Origin: Epiperipatus broadwayi
Lineage: Eukaryota; Onychophora; Udeonychophora; Euonychophora; Peripatidae
DNA length: 64,000 nucleotides
Assembly: GCA_028023455.1 (NCBI GenBank)
Contig: JAQFVV010006544.1
Location: forward strand, 370,001-434,000
Reading direction: 5' to 3'
Shown: positions 47,928 through 59,576 of the stretch, piece after piece
Layout: every line of letters begins with the position of its first letter
Numbering within the stretch: the stretch's first letter is position 1
Made by a program: the position numbers and the translations under genes
Notes under the pieces: model-generated
The model's input: the letters and a program-made list of their open reading frames with translations, nothing else
Database searches by the model: none
Told to the model about the DNA's origin: nothing

Positions 47928-48670
47928 TTACAATTTAAAAGCCCCTCCCCCCCCCCTAAAAGTTTCTGAATTATATTCTTTAAATATCAGACTCCCTAAA
48001 ACTTCACTTCCTTGTTTTCCTAAGTGCAACCCATCTTTACTATATAACTTCCTTTTCCCAATAAACCAATCCCATACATCCATAAACACAACATTATTTC
48101 TCTCACACAATTTTTTCAATCTCTCATTTATAGAACATGCCCTATTAACAAATGCCTCTTGTGAAATCTTTGTAATACTCCAACTACCCCTACTCTTCCT
48201 TTAATCTCCCTCAAATTCCTAATCAATTCTACATACTCATCCATTACTCTCTCTGATGGCTCTAACAAATTATTAGTCCCTACCATAACATATACATCTC
48301 TACTACCTTGCTTTCTTACTTTATCTGTCACATCCCTAATTCTAGCTCCAGGCAAACATACTCTTACATACCTACTTCTATTTTCCCTTGCAATTATATC
48401 CCCACATTTTCTTATTAGTGAATCTCCTATCAATACTGTTTCATAGTCTACTTTCTCGACTCCATCTGTAACCTTTTCTACCATTTTCTGGATCTCCTTA
48501 TCCATTTCTTCCTTATCATTTCTATTCAATAATTCTTTTATCTCCTCACACATCGTCTCTAACAATTTTAATATTACTTCTACATCCTTCACTTCTTCCT
48601 CTATCTTACTTATTCTCTGGCTAACTATTTCCATTGCATTACTACTTTCTCCATCCATATTTCCTGACAC
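47928..48670 (-). pseudogene. LINE B3 ORF1: coiled coil plus SGNH/GDSL esterase
   Basis: About 245 codons in two frames. Residues 1-85: Glu/Lys-rich helix (ISKIEEEVKDVEVILKLLE..., KEIQKMVEKVTDGVEK), likely a coiled coil for ORF1p multimerisation. Then YETVLIGDSLIRK (GDS, nucleophile Ser), VRVCLPGARIRDVTDKV (block II Gly), VYVMVGTNNL (block III), and after a 1-bp frame break near 48175 the block V SKDGLHLGKQG (catalytic Asp and His). Esterase domains occur in ORF1 of CR1 and related LINEs, with an unclear role in membrane or RNA handling. All four SGNH blocks remain. It ends in a Gly run made by a C-tract at 47947-47956. Confidence 0.82.
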
Positions 48671-49760
48671 TTCACCAAAACCATACTCTGTCCTATCTTA
48701 CTCAACTACATTTTGATCCCTCTCCTCTGACTTTCTCTCTAGATTACCTACACTTAGAAATCACTTTATCACTTATTTTAATCACAATTACACACTGACT
48801 ACATAACCAGAAACCTGTTACATCCTTCCTATTCTTATTCAAACATTTCAAATGATACATCTCAGCACACAGTGTACACTCCACAAGCACTCGCCTAATT
48901 CCTTTCTGTCGATTATATATACATTGTGCAATCCATATTCTTATTTTTCAAGTCACCTATTCTATATTTGACTTTATAATACCTCTCCTATTCTTCAAAC
49001 ACCCTCTTTTATTCTTCAACACCCTTACATGAAATAATAAAAATAATTTTTTTTTTACTTTTTTCCAAATCTGATCAAACTCTAACCACGTGTTTTCAGA
49101 TGTTAGGCTCCCAAACGTTACCTTTTTTCTCAAAATAAATATCTATTTTAAAAAACCCTCAGTAACAAACTGAACTAAAACGAATTAATCTTACATACAA
49201 CGTTTTTATAAATATCCTTATGCTAACACACATTCTACAAGAACAACTTTTTTTTTTTACCTTTTCCCAAACCTGATAAACTATAACCACATATTTTCTG
49301 ATATTAGACCTCCCAAATGTTACCTTTTTTTTTCTCAAAATAAATGTCTATTTAAAAATTTAAATAACCTTCAGTAACAAATTTAACTAAAACGAATTAA
49401 TCTTACATACAATCTTTTTTATAAATATCCTTACACTAACACACATTCAACAAGAACAACTTTTTTTAAAAAAAAACTTCTATATCTAAAATGGCGAACG
49501 AAAACCTTTCAAACAGTTAAACACAAAAATTTTCAATCTTTCAAATAACTCGCTTTCTCGATCACAATTTATATTTTCATACACAATAATTCGTCCTTAT
49601 AATGATGCTCTCACAAGATCAATGTCGCATGTAATCACTAAACAACCGGAAATTTTTTTTAAAAATATCAAAAACTTAGCTCGGTTCATGTGCTGCTGTA
49701 CAGGGCGCCTTCAGGCCATTTGAACCTGGAAAATTTATAGAGTAGGCAGATGCGCGCTGT
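48671..49760 (-). promoter_or_regulatory. LINE B3 5' UTR (putative internal promoter region)
   Basis: Sequence upstream of ORF1 with no open frame, containing two tandem monomers and, at its outer end, a less AT-rich stretch (caatgtcgcatgtaatcac, cagggcgccttcaggcc). In LINEs this region carries the promoter. No motif could be assigned. Confidence 0.5.
49048..49464 (-). repeat. Two tandem monomers of about 205-212 bp in LINE B3 5' UTR
   Basis: Units about 49048-49253 and 49254-49464 align throughout: ttttcccaaa.ctgat.aaac, gttaccttttttt, ctcaaaataaat, aactaaaacgaattaatctt and acacacattc.acaagaac. The offset between them rises from 202 to 212 bp through small indels. They are diverged, so the pair probably predates this insertion. 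It resembles the monomer promoters of some vertebrate L1s in layout only. Confidence 0.82.
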
Positions 49761-51576
49761 TAAGATCTAATTTTTATATATTTTTTATTACGACCGTCAG
49801 CCCATGCCACTAGCTTAGTGAGACGCCACTGCCAATAATAACACACACAAACATTTATTAAAGCGCTAAGCTTTAAATAAATTTAATAATATATATAACA
49901 TTCTTTAACGAGCGTTATAAGCTCATAATTATTGATATTATTAAACATATATAAATTTAAAATTATTTTAGTATGCTTTTACTTTAATTTAGCAAGTTTG
50001 CACAGATGAATTTAATATTTTATTCATGTGTCGAGTATGAATAAGACTAGATAGATTGCATTTGAAAAGAAAATATTCTATCCCTTATTTAACCTTAGGC
50101 CAAAAGTTCGCAGTTAAACTAACGTCAATCCATCTGATACATCGATGTATTCAATGCAGCATGAATACGACAGCACAAATACCATACTGTCAGGAATTTA
50201 CATCTGAACAGCGTGGTTATAGAAGACATTGACTCTCATCCAGTACAGGAATACTACATCTGTCTGACGAGAAGAGCAATAAAAAAAAAAAACTCCATAG
50301 GGAAGGGACTGCGTTTTCCGTCTTACTCTCTCATTCCATAGGCTAAAAAGGGGTGATCCAAGGAGCAGGGAATACCGTCTGTCTCCATTGGTCAATAAGA
50401 AAAGCTTATTTCGCCTGAGTGCGGCATATAAGGTGATCCTGCATGTAGTGGACCTCATACTACATTTACTAATTACACCAATATATCCAATCCACTGACC
50501 CCATCCAACTACGAAACAAATAACCTAAGATTTACTCTCCCTTAATTAAACTAACATAACTACATATCTATGCAGCCATTCACGCCCGACTTAAATTTAG
50601 CATTTATTAAGTTTAGTTTAATGAAAAACAAAAATCATAATAAAACTTAAAAGAACAAACAAAAAATAAATGGAAATGATTTTTTTTTAAAAAAAAATAC
50701 ATCAAATAAAATTAATTATTAATAATAATTTACGATGGTCAGATAGGATTCTATTTCTATTAAATATTAAAGTTCTATTCTTTTCAAAATACTGGAGTTT
50801 TAGAATTATAGTTAAAGCTTATTAGAGTTCATAAAGTTTTTACGGTTTAAAAGAAAAGTCCATACTTGCTATTTGCTTGCAACTTGTAAGGTGTTAATTC
50901 CCACGAGGGCCTTTATTGTGGCTGGTATTTTATTGCTGGATCTTGATGTCCCTGGGTTCACAATATAGGAAGACTGTCATTTCCTTTCTTTATAATCAAC
51001 TGAAGGAATTGTAAGTGCGTCTTTCCAATCCCTACTCCTCCAACTCTCTCCGGCTTAACACATATTACCTCTGCTGTCACATCTCTATCTTCTCTCCCAG
51101 CTCTTTCTTCACTCACTAAAATTTATTTCCAAACTTTTTCTTTTATATTAGAATTTTGGATTGATTGGACATTACATTATGATGATGGTGGTGGTCTTTT
51201 CATTGAGGTCCATTTTCCGAAGGATTTCTTTCATTGGCCATTCTGTTCATATTGTTTTTTCACTCCTATCTTACCTTTAATTATACATTTTGAAATACCT
51301 AAGGGCTAGTTTACTTTTAACTACTTAAAACGATCATTTCCGTTTTACAATAGCATTAATTAATTTATTGTACATTCTTTTATCTTTAAATCCTTCAAGC
51401 CTTTTTTAATATTTAGTTTTAATAATTTTTCATCTGTGCGATTTTATATATTAGAGTTTAGATGATTTTTAACTTTCAATTTTTAATTCTTAAAAAAGAA
51501 GTTTTTATTTGCGAACTTTTATTCTTCATGTCTAATTTTTAGAAAAAATAATGTAATGGCGTATGTGCCCGTTACA
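49761..51576. other. Unclassified, less AT-rich repeat-like region; possible LTR-like end at right
   Basis: 1.8 kb with complex, CpG-containing sequence. 50200-50460 contains ccattggtcaataag and gcggcatataagg, which could be a CCAAT and TATA pair. The right end, gtgcccgttaca before (AT)n, resembles the right end of the LTR-like unit at 12943-15022, but I could not find a matching left end. No protein match: the minus reading at 50198-50458 is unrecognised. Confidence 0.35.
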
Positions 51577-54500
51577 ATATATATATTTTCTGGATGGAAA
51601 ATGATATCTGAATATTGTGATTTTATATTCAAACAAGTTTGAGGGTTTCTATAAAAAAAAAAAATAAAAAAAGAAAGCCTGGAATCAGTGATTATCAAAT
51701 GGTGGTAACAATTTAATTTTTATTCCCAGATTGAGTTCTGGCTTATCAATGAAGTGGAGGGAATTCAAAGCTGGAACCAGTGTATTTGTGCATCTAGCAA
51801 TCAATTTTAACTCCTATTTCATTATCAGGCTAATAGCTTGAAATCCAAAAAACTCTCATTGATAATGTCAAATACAAACAGAAGATTGGAATTAAATTTA
51901 TACTGTTATCTAATTAAAACTGATTAATCAAACTTATAACAAATAGTGTAATAGAAAATGAGTGCTCTTTTGTATGGTATAATAAGCCGGATAATTGTCT
52001 TATATGTATAGTGTAATTGTCAGAAACATGGTTCGTCAACAAGAATCAAGCAATAGTCACTAACCTGCATGTATGGGGATACTGGTACGCATCACACAAT
52101 GCTGATCAAAACCCATTTGCCTAGACCTCAGAAATCTAAACCACGTGCTGAACGCCTCTGATGCTAGCATCTGTATCCTCTTTTTATGTCAGGTGATCAG
52201 AGATAAACATGGACTTTTGTGATAAAATATCTCAATTGATAATAGTAGTGAGGTTGATATTCTTAAAAGATTATATGGTAGGAATGGATTCATTTGCAAC
52301 AAACAAAAAACACACATTAAAGTAGCATATATATAGTTTATTAATGAAATAATGTGTTAGTAATTGACCTACAATAAAAATACAAATGCAGTAAATATAT
52401 CATTAACCATATGCTAGGTTAGGTGACATCTGTGTTTTCATCCCTATTTGGAATTGATTTAGACAACTCTGTCTCAATGGAAATACTAGATTGGACCAAG
52501 AAACAACCAGGGATGAGTGACTGAGTGACCACCAAAACACCTACAATCTAATCTGATGAGCATTCAATCCTGAACACTAAATCTGAAAGTCAAAAAAAGT
52601 GATTTGAAAGATGTGCAACTGGCACAGCGAAAATTCAACCTTAAAAATTAGTATAGTGAATAACTTGTGGCATCCCAGTTAAAGCACAGACAACAAGCAT
52701 ATGTTAATAATAAGAGGAGAATGCGGTACTGGCTGATGGGGTTATATTACCTCTGTAAAGTCTCACCGATGACTAAAGAATGATCACAGGCAGCAAGAAC
52801 ATACATCTGCCCTATGAACTAAAAAGAACGATCCTCCAGGATACGAGAGAAGAGATATGCTCAGCATTGAGTGATTCATACCTAGAGAAACAAGTGAGTG
52901 ATCCTGGCAAATCTAAATATGTCACAGCAGGAAAAGCATCTGCACGGACAATAAGTATATATAAACGAAGAGGTGATCAGGATATTTGTTCATATTAAAT
53001 TTTAATTGGAGATGTATATAACACAATCCAGCGACGCATAAAAGTAATCATAAATACGAAACTATAACTTATTTAAGTCTGTTTATAAAATATGAGTATG
53101 TGCGAGTTTGCCTGATATGCCACTTTAGTCATTCATTATTAATAGGTAACGTAAAATGCCCCTCCCCCCCTTCACACTTTAATAAAAAAAAATATATCAC
53201 TAATAAAATATCACCCTGTGTAACTGAATACTTTTCTGAAGATTAAATTGTCTAGCTTTCATTTAATAGATAAAAACAAATATCATAATAGTATTTTGTA
53301 AGCTACAGATTCCTAAGCTAAATAATATATTTTATCTTTTCATAAAAAAAAATAATTGTACGTATAGTTAGTCATTAATTATATCCCTGAACCAACATAT
53401 ATATTCATAAGTAGATAACATTTGAATTTTAAATAATACAGATAACAACTTAGATTTTAAATAAAATAAAGAACATTTCAGATTTTATTATATATAGTTT
53501 GCTGATTGTTTCCAAATTACCTTCTTTAATTTCAAGTTGGGAGAATGAAAACCAAAAGCAAAGTTCTGCTTATATTCAAGTTATTTTTTAGACTATTTTA
53601 AGAGATAGAAATGACCCAATATAAAAAAAGAAACTAACTTTGGAATAACAATTATTTTCCCCCATTTTTTTGTTTTAACACTAGCATATGGTAATGAGAA
53701 ATGTTGTTAGTAGAATATATATATACGCTAACTTAAGCAATTCATCTATATAATATAATTTAATCTATGTGTTCGATTATAATGGAATTATAAGGCCATA
53801 TGTATTCAAACCAAGGGAAATGCATTCATTATTCAAAGACAAGGTAGAAAATAATTATTTGTCAATTACCATGCTTATAAATTATTTTGATTAGAGCTTT
53901 GAGAAATATAGCTATATATCTATAAATGACTTTGTAATAGAGTCCATAATACCTTCATATACCGTTCAAATTGTCCGTGGTGAGCTGAAATAAGTTTCAA
54001 TGATGCACATTATATCCAAGATGGGAATGATTTGCAGCATAATGATATTTCCTTTTTTTTTTTTTCTGACTTACTCCCGCTTGTTTCATTATGGTATGTC
54101 ACTGCAGATAAGTTTAGTCTATTATTCATATTGTTGGGAATGGCTTCAGCTATTCTCAGTGCTGGCTCTCGGGTCAGGTGGCGATGGTGCTTTTCCCACC
54201 CCCGAGAAGACAGGGAAGCAACGGTGTTTTACTCCTCTGCCATTATAGCTTTAAACACAACAATGGATTTGTTTAATGATCAAGATAATACAGGAATTGA
54301 ATGCAAATAAGAATAAATCCAAGAAGAACAATTCCAGGTATATACATTCTTTTATCTTTTACATATAAAATCTCCAGAAAAACCTTTTTTTTTTAAAAAA
54401 AAAAAAAAATTTAATTAAAAGCAAAGCAATTAGTAAAATGAAATACCAGTGTCAGTTGATTTTAATATTACCATTCTCATTATTTTATTGTAATCTCTTA

Positions 54501-55559
54501 TCTCTGCTGTTTTCTACCAAAGTTTTAAAATCAAATTAAATAAAGGAATCTTAATTAAATTTTCTAGCAAAACCTTTTAAGATCAACTAGGTAACAGAGT
54601 TGTGCCATTTTTATTTTAACTGCTTTTCAAAATAATATAAGTTATTTTAATCACTAAAAATATTTCTACTTTCTGTCTTCAATGACATTTAATTTTAGTA
54701 AAGTTATAATTTAGCCTCACATATATATTCAGCCCTTACTTTAAGTTATACAAATTTTTATAGGTTTAACGAAATTTAATTTTAGTAAAGTTATTATTTA
54801 GCCTATAATTTAAGTTAAGCATGTAAATATATACTAAAGATGAAGCAGCATACATATTTGTATTGCTTCAATAATCATATTCTATGTCTAATAAAAGAAG
54901 GTGGCTTTTTTTTTCTGCATATATGTGTATGTCGATGTTATCGATTTTAAATATATGTTTGTATATACTAAATTTTTGTTAAATGATGAAGAAATGACTT
55001 GCATATGCAAGAGCTATATTTGATGTTCAAATTTCTTAATCACATTAATCATCTTTAATGATATAAGATTGATTTTCTGTGAAATTTTTAACTTCATACC
55101 TTAGTTTTAATTTTTTTTTTTTTTTTTTAAGATTTTAACAAAATTTAAAAATATTAGACATATGTCAATATTGCTTATTTTACAATAATTAATATTAATC
55201 AATTGCTTCACATTTATAATTTTTATATTAAAGAAATTTATATCTATATAAGAATTAGAAATGCTTTCTAAAGGATTTTGAAAATTTGTGTATGGAATTT
55301 TTTCAATTCTTATTCCTTTACGTGAAAAACTAATATTTTTGATAAAATGGCTTTTATTAAGTCACTATTTAACTTGTTTTCTTATTTATGTAAATTTAAA
55401 TATTAAAAAGCATCATTTATAAACATTAGTTTATTAATTATTTCATGTTTAGAAAAATTTATATTAATTAAATGGCATATAATATTTAAATTTTAATTGG
55501 CAATGAAGTTGCCAAATGCTGTCTATATTAAATTATTTAGGGTGACTGAAGGTAAGTAA
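51577..55559. other. Ubiquilin last intron: unassigned sequence with two complex patches
   Basis: Mostly AT-rich. 52020-53030 is clearly less AT-rich and contains a 72-codon open stretch (52780-52998) I do not recognise. 54000-54310 is also complex (ggctctcgggtcaggtggcg) with two overlapping open readings and no recognised motif. Both may be old transposon pieces. The next ubiquilin exon was not found here. Confidence 0.4.
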
Positions 55560-56622
55560 TGCTGACCCATTCGATGATAACTTTTTATTTAAGTAATTGT
55601 AACTGCAGATCACTTTCAAGTTAAGGAAGATTTCATGAATTAAAGGAAGAAATGTCTTATATTAAATAGGACATTATTGGACTTTGTGAAGTTAGAAGAA
55701 AAGATGAGATGATTTAAAAACTTGATATATACTTTGCAACAAAGGCAGAAATATGGGAAGCACAAATGGAATAGAATTCATTATAAATAAAAAATTGGAA
55801 TTGTAGAGATGATGATATTTTATACTGAGAGGCAAGATCAATTATTCAACTTAATTGAAGATACCAAATGCAGCTAGTTCAGGTTTATGTCCCAACAAGA
55901 CTTTATTGTAATGAAGAAATAGATGATTTATATATACAAAGACTACTAGGACTAAAGATAAATGCTTAAAAGTCTAAAATAACATTCAATGGATTTTCTC
56001 AGAAGAAAATAAAAACTGATAGTCGTGAATTAGAAAAAGTTAACAACCTGACATATATCTTGGTTAGATTATTAATAGAGATGGAAACAAAAATGAAAAT
56101 CACAGAATTAATCTCTATTGGAGTGCTTTTAGTAGAAATAAGTTATCATTAAAATGAAATATGTCTATGTGTTTGAAAGGAAAGATTTTTAAATATATGT
56201 GCTTTACTAATTCTTACTTATGGTTCTGGTACTTGGATTAACAGAAGAGCAATTCAAAGATTTCAGATGAAGTATAGAGAGATGCACGTTAGGAGTAACA
56301 AAAGGCGTTGAAAATGAAATAGATGTGTGAGAGAACAAAGACATTATTGAAAGAATTAAGAAATGAAGTCGATGTGGGATGTACATATTCCTACAAGAGA
56401 TGTTAATAGATGGGCATTTGAAATTGGATCTCAAGAGATTATAAAAAACAGAAAGAGACCACATTATAAAAAATATAGAAAGAGACCACATGTGAGATGG
56501 ATGGAAGTAATAAGAATGTTTAGTGATGTGTTGTGGAGAAAAGTGACTAAAGATTGGAGAAAGTAGATTACGATAGGAGAGACTTTTATTCTGCAATAAG
56601 ATCAATAATGATTGAAAATGAT
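55560..56622 (+). mobile_element. LINE A4: RTE-like copy with large internal deletion
   Basis: It starts with tgacccattcgatgataact (5' part of the A coding region), follows the endonuclease to about 55940 (gaagaaatagatgattta), then jumps straight to the RT C-terminal part (gactaaagataaatgc; 1.8 kb of A1 missing). It continues to the A-type end (agactttattctgcaata... gatgatcaa). There are many stops; the reading at 56363-56566 still shows KRPHVRWMEVIRM. A 27-bp local duplication of gaaagagaccacat lies at 56449-56491. The deletion junction is clean. Confidence 0.82.
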
Positions 56623-58470
56623 GATCAAAAAATAATGGTTAAATTAATTAAAATATTTATTTTTCAGTGTTTTACAATTGATTTCGATGCAACAGAAGTA
56701 ATAAATTATTGCAGTTTTGGCTAACATCAAAAAAATGACATATGTCATGTCAGTTGTAGCTCAATTTTTTTTAATAATACATTGAATAATTTTTAATTAA
56801 ATTTTCATCAGTGCTTAATTTTATAAATATCAGGTTACATATATGCTGAAAGACAATTTTTAAATTAATCTTTTGGAATATGGTAAACAAAATAAGATTA
56901 CCAAAGTTTAAAAATATTTTTCTAAGAAAGAATTATTTTTGTATCTTGTTTATTTTACTTATTTTACCAAAAAATAACTTGAAATTATTTAATAAAAATT
57001 AATATATTTATCATGGTTCCCATTTTAATATAATTGTTTATTAAAATATTGTTAAAATATTTAAATATTTGTGAAACTAACTTTTTGCTTCACATTTATT
57101 ATATATATTGTACCGCTTATATATGGTACAAATATATTAGCATTTGGTAAAAGCTAAAAAAAAAAGTAAATTTAGATTTTTTTTTTGAGTAGTATAATTT
57201 TTTTTAAATGTACAATGAAAGTTAAATTTTTCGCCCATATTTTTTTTTATCTAATTAAAAATAAAAGTAAAAATTGGAGAGAACAAAAGACACAAATTAC
57301 TAATCCAGATAAGCTAAAAGAAAAATATATTAGCTAATTAAAGATGGCCGAAAAACTTTATAAAAAAAGAGAACTTTATAAGTGAAAAATGATAAAGAAT
57401 GTACAAGATTATAAACCTAAATGTCATGATAATAATAACATGCGCAGAAGTCTGAAAACTGGACCAAGTATAAAAGGAAGAGACCAGTTTGATCAACGTC
57501 TTGTTTTGTCTGTTTTTCCTATGGTCGGTTCTGGATAATAAAATATATCCAGGATCACTCTACGCTGAAATAATTCTGCATGTTGGAGTGGGCCGGGGCT
57601 TTTGCTGACATCATTACTGAAGATGGACACCAGAAGAGCTTGGCCGAGCTCATTTTCCCACAAAAAAAAAAACTATGCATAGTAATCGACAGCTTAGTGA
57701 ACTCGCTAAACTTACCGGTAAGCTAAGAGTAACTTTTTCTGATTGTGATTTAAAAGTTTGCTAACAACTCTTAAAAAAAGAATAAGCTTAAAATAATCCC
57801 AATAGAGACTTTAATTTTATTGTTCAACAGACTTTTGTTTACCCAAGAACTTTTTAAAATTGTTTAGCTATTATTTTTTTTATTAATGATTCATGTCTGG
57901 ATTAGCGTGTGTTCTTTCCAGTTTTATTTAATTAGTAATTTATCTTTAAACATTTTAATTTATTAGAATAAAAATATTTATTTCTAATATCAACTTTTCA
58001 TTTGTATGTTATTAATGTTGATTATTATTAAATTTATTAATATTAGTTTAGTAAGATTTAAAAATATAATTTACCTTTGCCAATATGTATTGACTAAGCC
58101 CAAGAATAGTATTTAGAAATAATCTTAGTAACGGTAAAATATGATACCGCTTTTTTTAAAAGCATTTTTCTTTTTAATTTTCGAGACGTGATGCGATGAA
58201 TTTCAGCGGATTCCTATATGAATTCTGGCGCCCTTATAAAAGAAATAAAAGCGGATTTCGTCGATATCGTAAATCTTAACAATTACTAGTAGAGTTGATC
58301 AGGAAATATAGTTATGTTTTTAGAAATAGGAATGAAACTTTTTTTTTACATAACTTGATCAACTCACGCATTTTATGTGTAACAGAGACCTAGTCAAACG
58401 GGCAAAGCGATTCAATATATTCAGTCTTTTGTTTCAATAAACACATTTGAACTGAATATTTTTGTTCTAA
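56623..58470. other. Intron sequence with possible LTR-retrotransposon scraps
   Basis: AT-rich except 57420-57730 and 58170-58440. The first patch has tataaaaggaagagacc (TATA-like), an aataaaatatat 86 bp later and an unrecognised open reading from about 57579 (MLEWAGAFADIITEDG). The second has ctggcgcccttataaaa and ends with caataaacaca. Both could be LTR or leader fragments, but no gag, pol or paired LTR was seen. Confidence 0.3.
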
Positions 58471-59225
58471 ATCATCATCATCATTATCAACCACTATCAA
58501 TCCACTTCAGGATGAAGGTCTCTCCATGTTTAATCCATCTTCTCCGATCTTTAGCTTCTCTTCTCCACATCACCCCTGCACACTTTCTTATTTCATCCAT
58601 CCATCTCACATGTGGTCTCTTTCTGGGTCTTTTACAATCTCTTGGAATCCAGTTTAAAATTTCAATTGTCCATCTATTATCATCTCTTCTAACAATATGT
58701 CCAGCCCAACTCCACTTCAATCTTTTAATTTTTTCAATGAGGTCAGTAACACTTGTTTGTTCTCTTACCCATACATTGTGTTTACGATCTCTTCTTGTTA
58801 CTCCCAACATACATCTCTCCATACTTCTTTGAGTGGTCTGAAGTCTCTGAATTGCTCTTCTATTAAGTGTCCAAGTCTCAGATCCATAAGTAAGAACTGG
58901 TAAAACACATTTGTTAAAAACCTTCCTTTTCAAACACATAGGCATATTTCCTTTTAGTATCAAGTTATTTCTACCAAAAGCACTCCAACCAAGTTTAATT
59001 CTATGATTAATTTCCTCCATTATGTTTCCATCTGTATTAATAATCTGACCAAGGTAGTTGTAACTGTTAACTTCTTCTAATTCATCATAATCAATCTTTA
59101 TTTTCATATTTTGAGCAAATCGATTAAACATTACTTTAGTCTTTTTAACATTTATCTTTAGTCCTACTTTCATCTGATGATTCCTGCAACATTTCCTGCA
59201 GATCTGAAGCATTATTTGCAAAAAC
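58471..59225 (-). mobile_element. LINE A3: 5'-truncated antisense RTE-like copy
   Basis: The tail complement atcatcatcatcattatca at 58471, then the A C-terminus and RT end, breaking off at 59225 (gcaaaaaca) in the codons after RT motif C. Truncation at the 5' end is typical of incomplete target-primed reverse transcription. It sits head-to-head with A2, whose target duplication starts 27 bp away. No clear duplication of its own. Confidence 0.88.
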
Positions 59226-59227
59226 AT
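58487..59227 (-). pseudogene. LINE A3 RT C-terminal fragment (246 codons open)
   Basis: Open from KVGLKINVKKTKVMFNRF through SYNYLGQIINTDG, GWSAFGRNNLILKGNMPM, LPVLTYGSETWTLNRRAI, LKWSWAGHIVRRDDNRW and KRPRKRPHVRWMDEIRKC to the stop. It is the only A copy with an uninterrupted C-terminal domain. Its first 20 or so codons are out of the normal frame because of a 2-bp change near 59170. It lacks motifs A-C, so it has no catalytic function. Confidence 0.85.
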
Positions 59228-59251
59228 ATATAGTTACATATATATTAGAGT

Positions 59252-59262
59252 ACAAGTGATAT
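59252..59262. repeat. Target-site duplication of LINE A2 (left)
   Basis: acaagtgatat, identical to 62608-62618, directly before the A2 5' end. Confidence 0.88.
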
Positions 59263-59576
59263 GGCTGCAGAAAGGAGTTTGCTATTAACTGAAAGGAGAC
59301 CCTTTGATTCCTCTTGGAGGCCTTAAAGGAACCGAGCATGGCAAATTCCTAATGTCCACTCCATACGTTCTTGTCGTTGCTGCTGTTATTACTATGTGAT
59401 TATTCATATAGTATACGAACATGGATGGGCTGCTCACCAACACGCATTAGCCAGCATGGTGAGTTTATTAGCTTTTTACCTCTGAGTTTAAGATCAAGAA
59501 ACACCATGGTCTTTCTTCTCAGTGCCTGATAAGGCAGAATGAATGTTTGTGTAAATGATAAATATTTTTCCAATAC

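Larger units (their letters stand above)
44333..49760 (-). mobile_element. LINE B3: near full-length CR1/Jockey-group retrotransposon
   Basis: Antisense to ubiquilin in its last visible intron. Left to right on the + strand: tail (cttgtgatgtaatgtgatg), 3' UTR, ORF2 (44439-47853), ORF1 (47928-48670), then about 1.1 kb of 5' UTR with two diverged tandem monomers (49048-49464). The 5' boundary near 49760 is inferred from a change in composition; no target duplication was found. An esterase-bearing ORF1 plus a zinc-knuckle end after the RT suggests CR1 or a sister clade. ORF2 has several frameshifts, so it is inactive. Confidence 0.87.

Noticed and set aside
58226-58233. tggcgccc as a tRNA-Lys primer-binding site
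   Set aside because: Only eight bases match before the sequence diverges, and there is no LTR boundary beside it.
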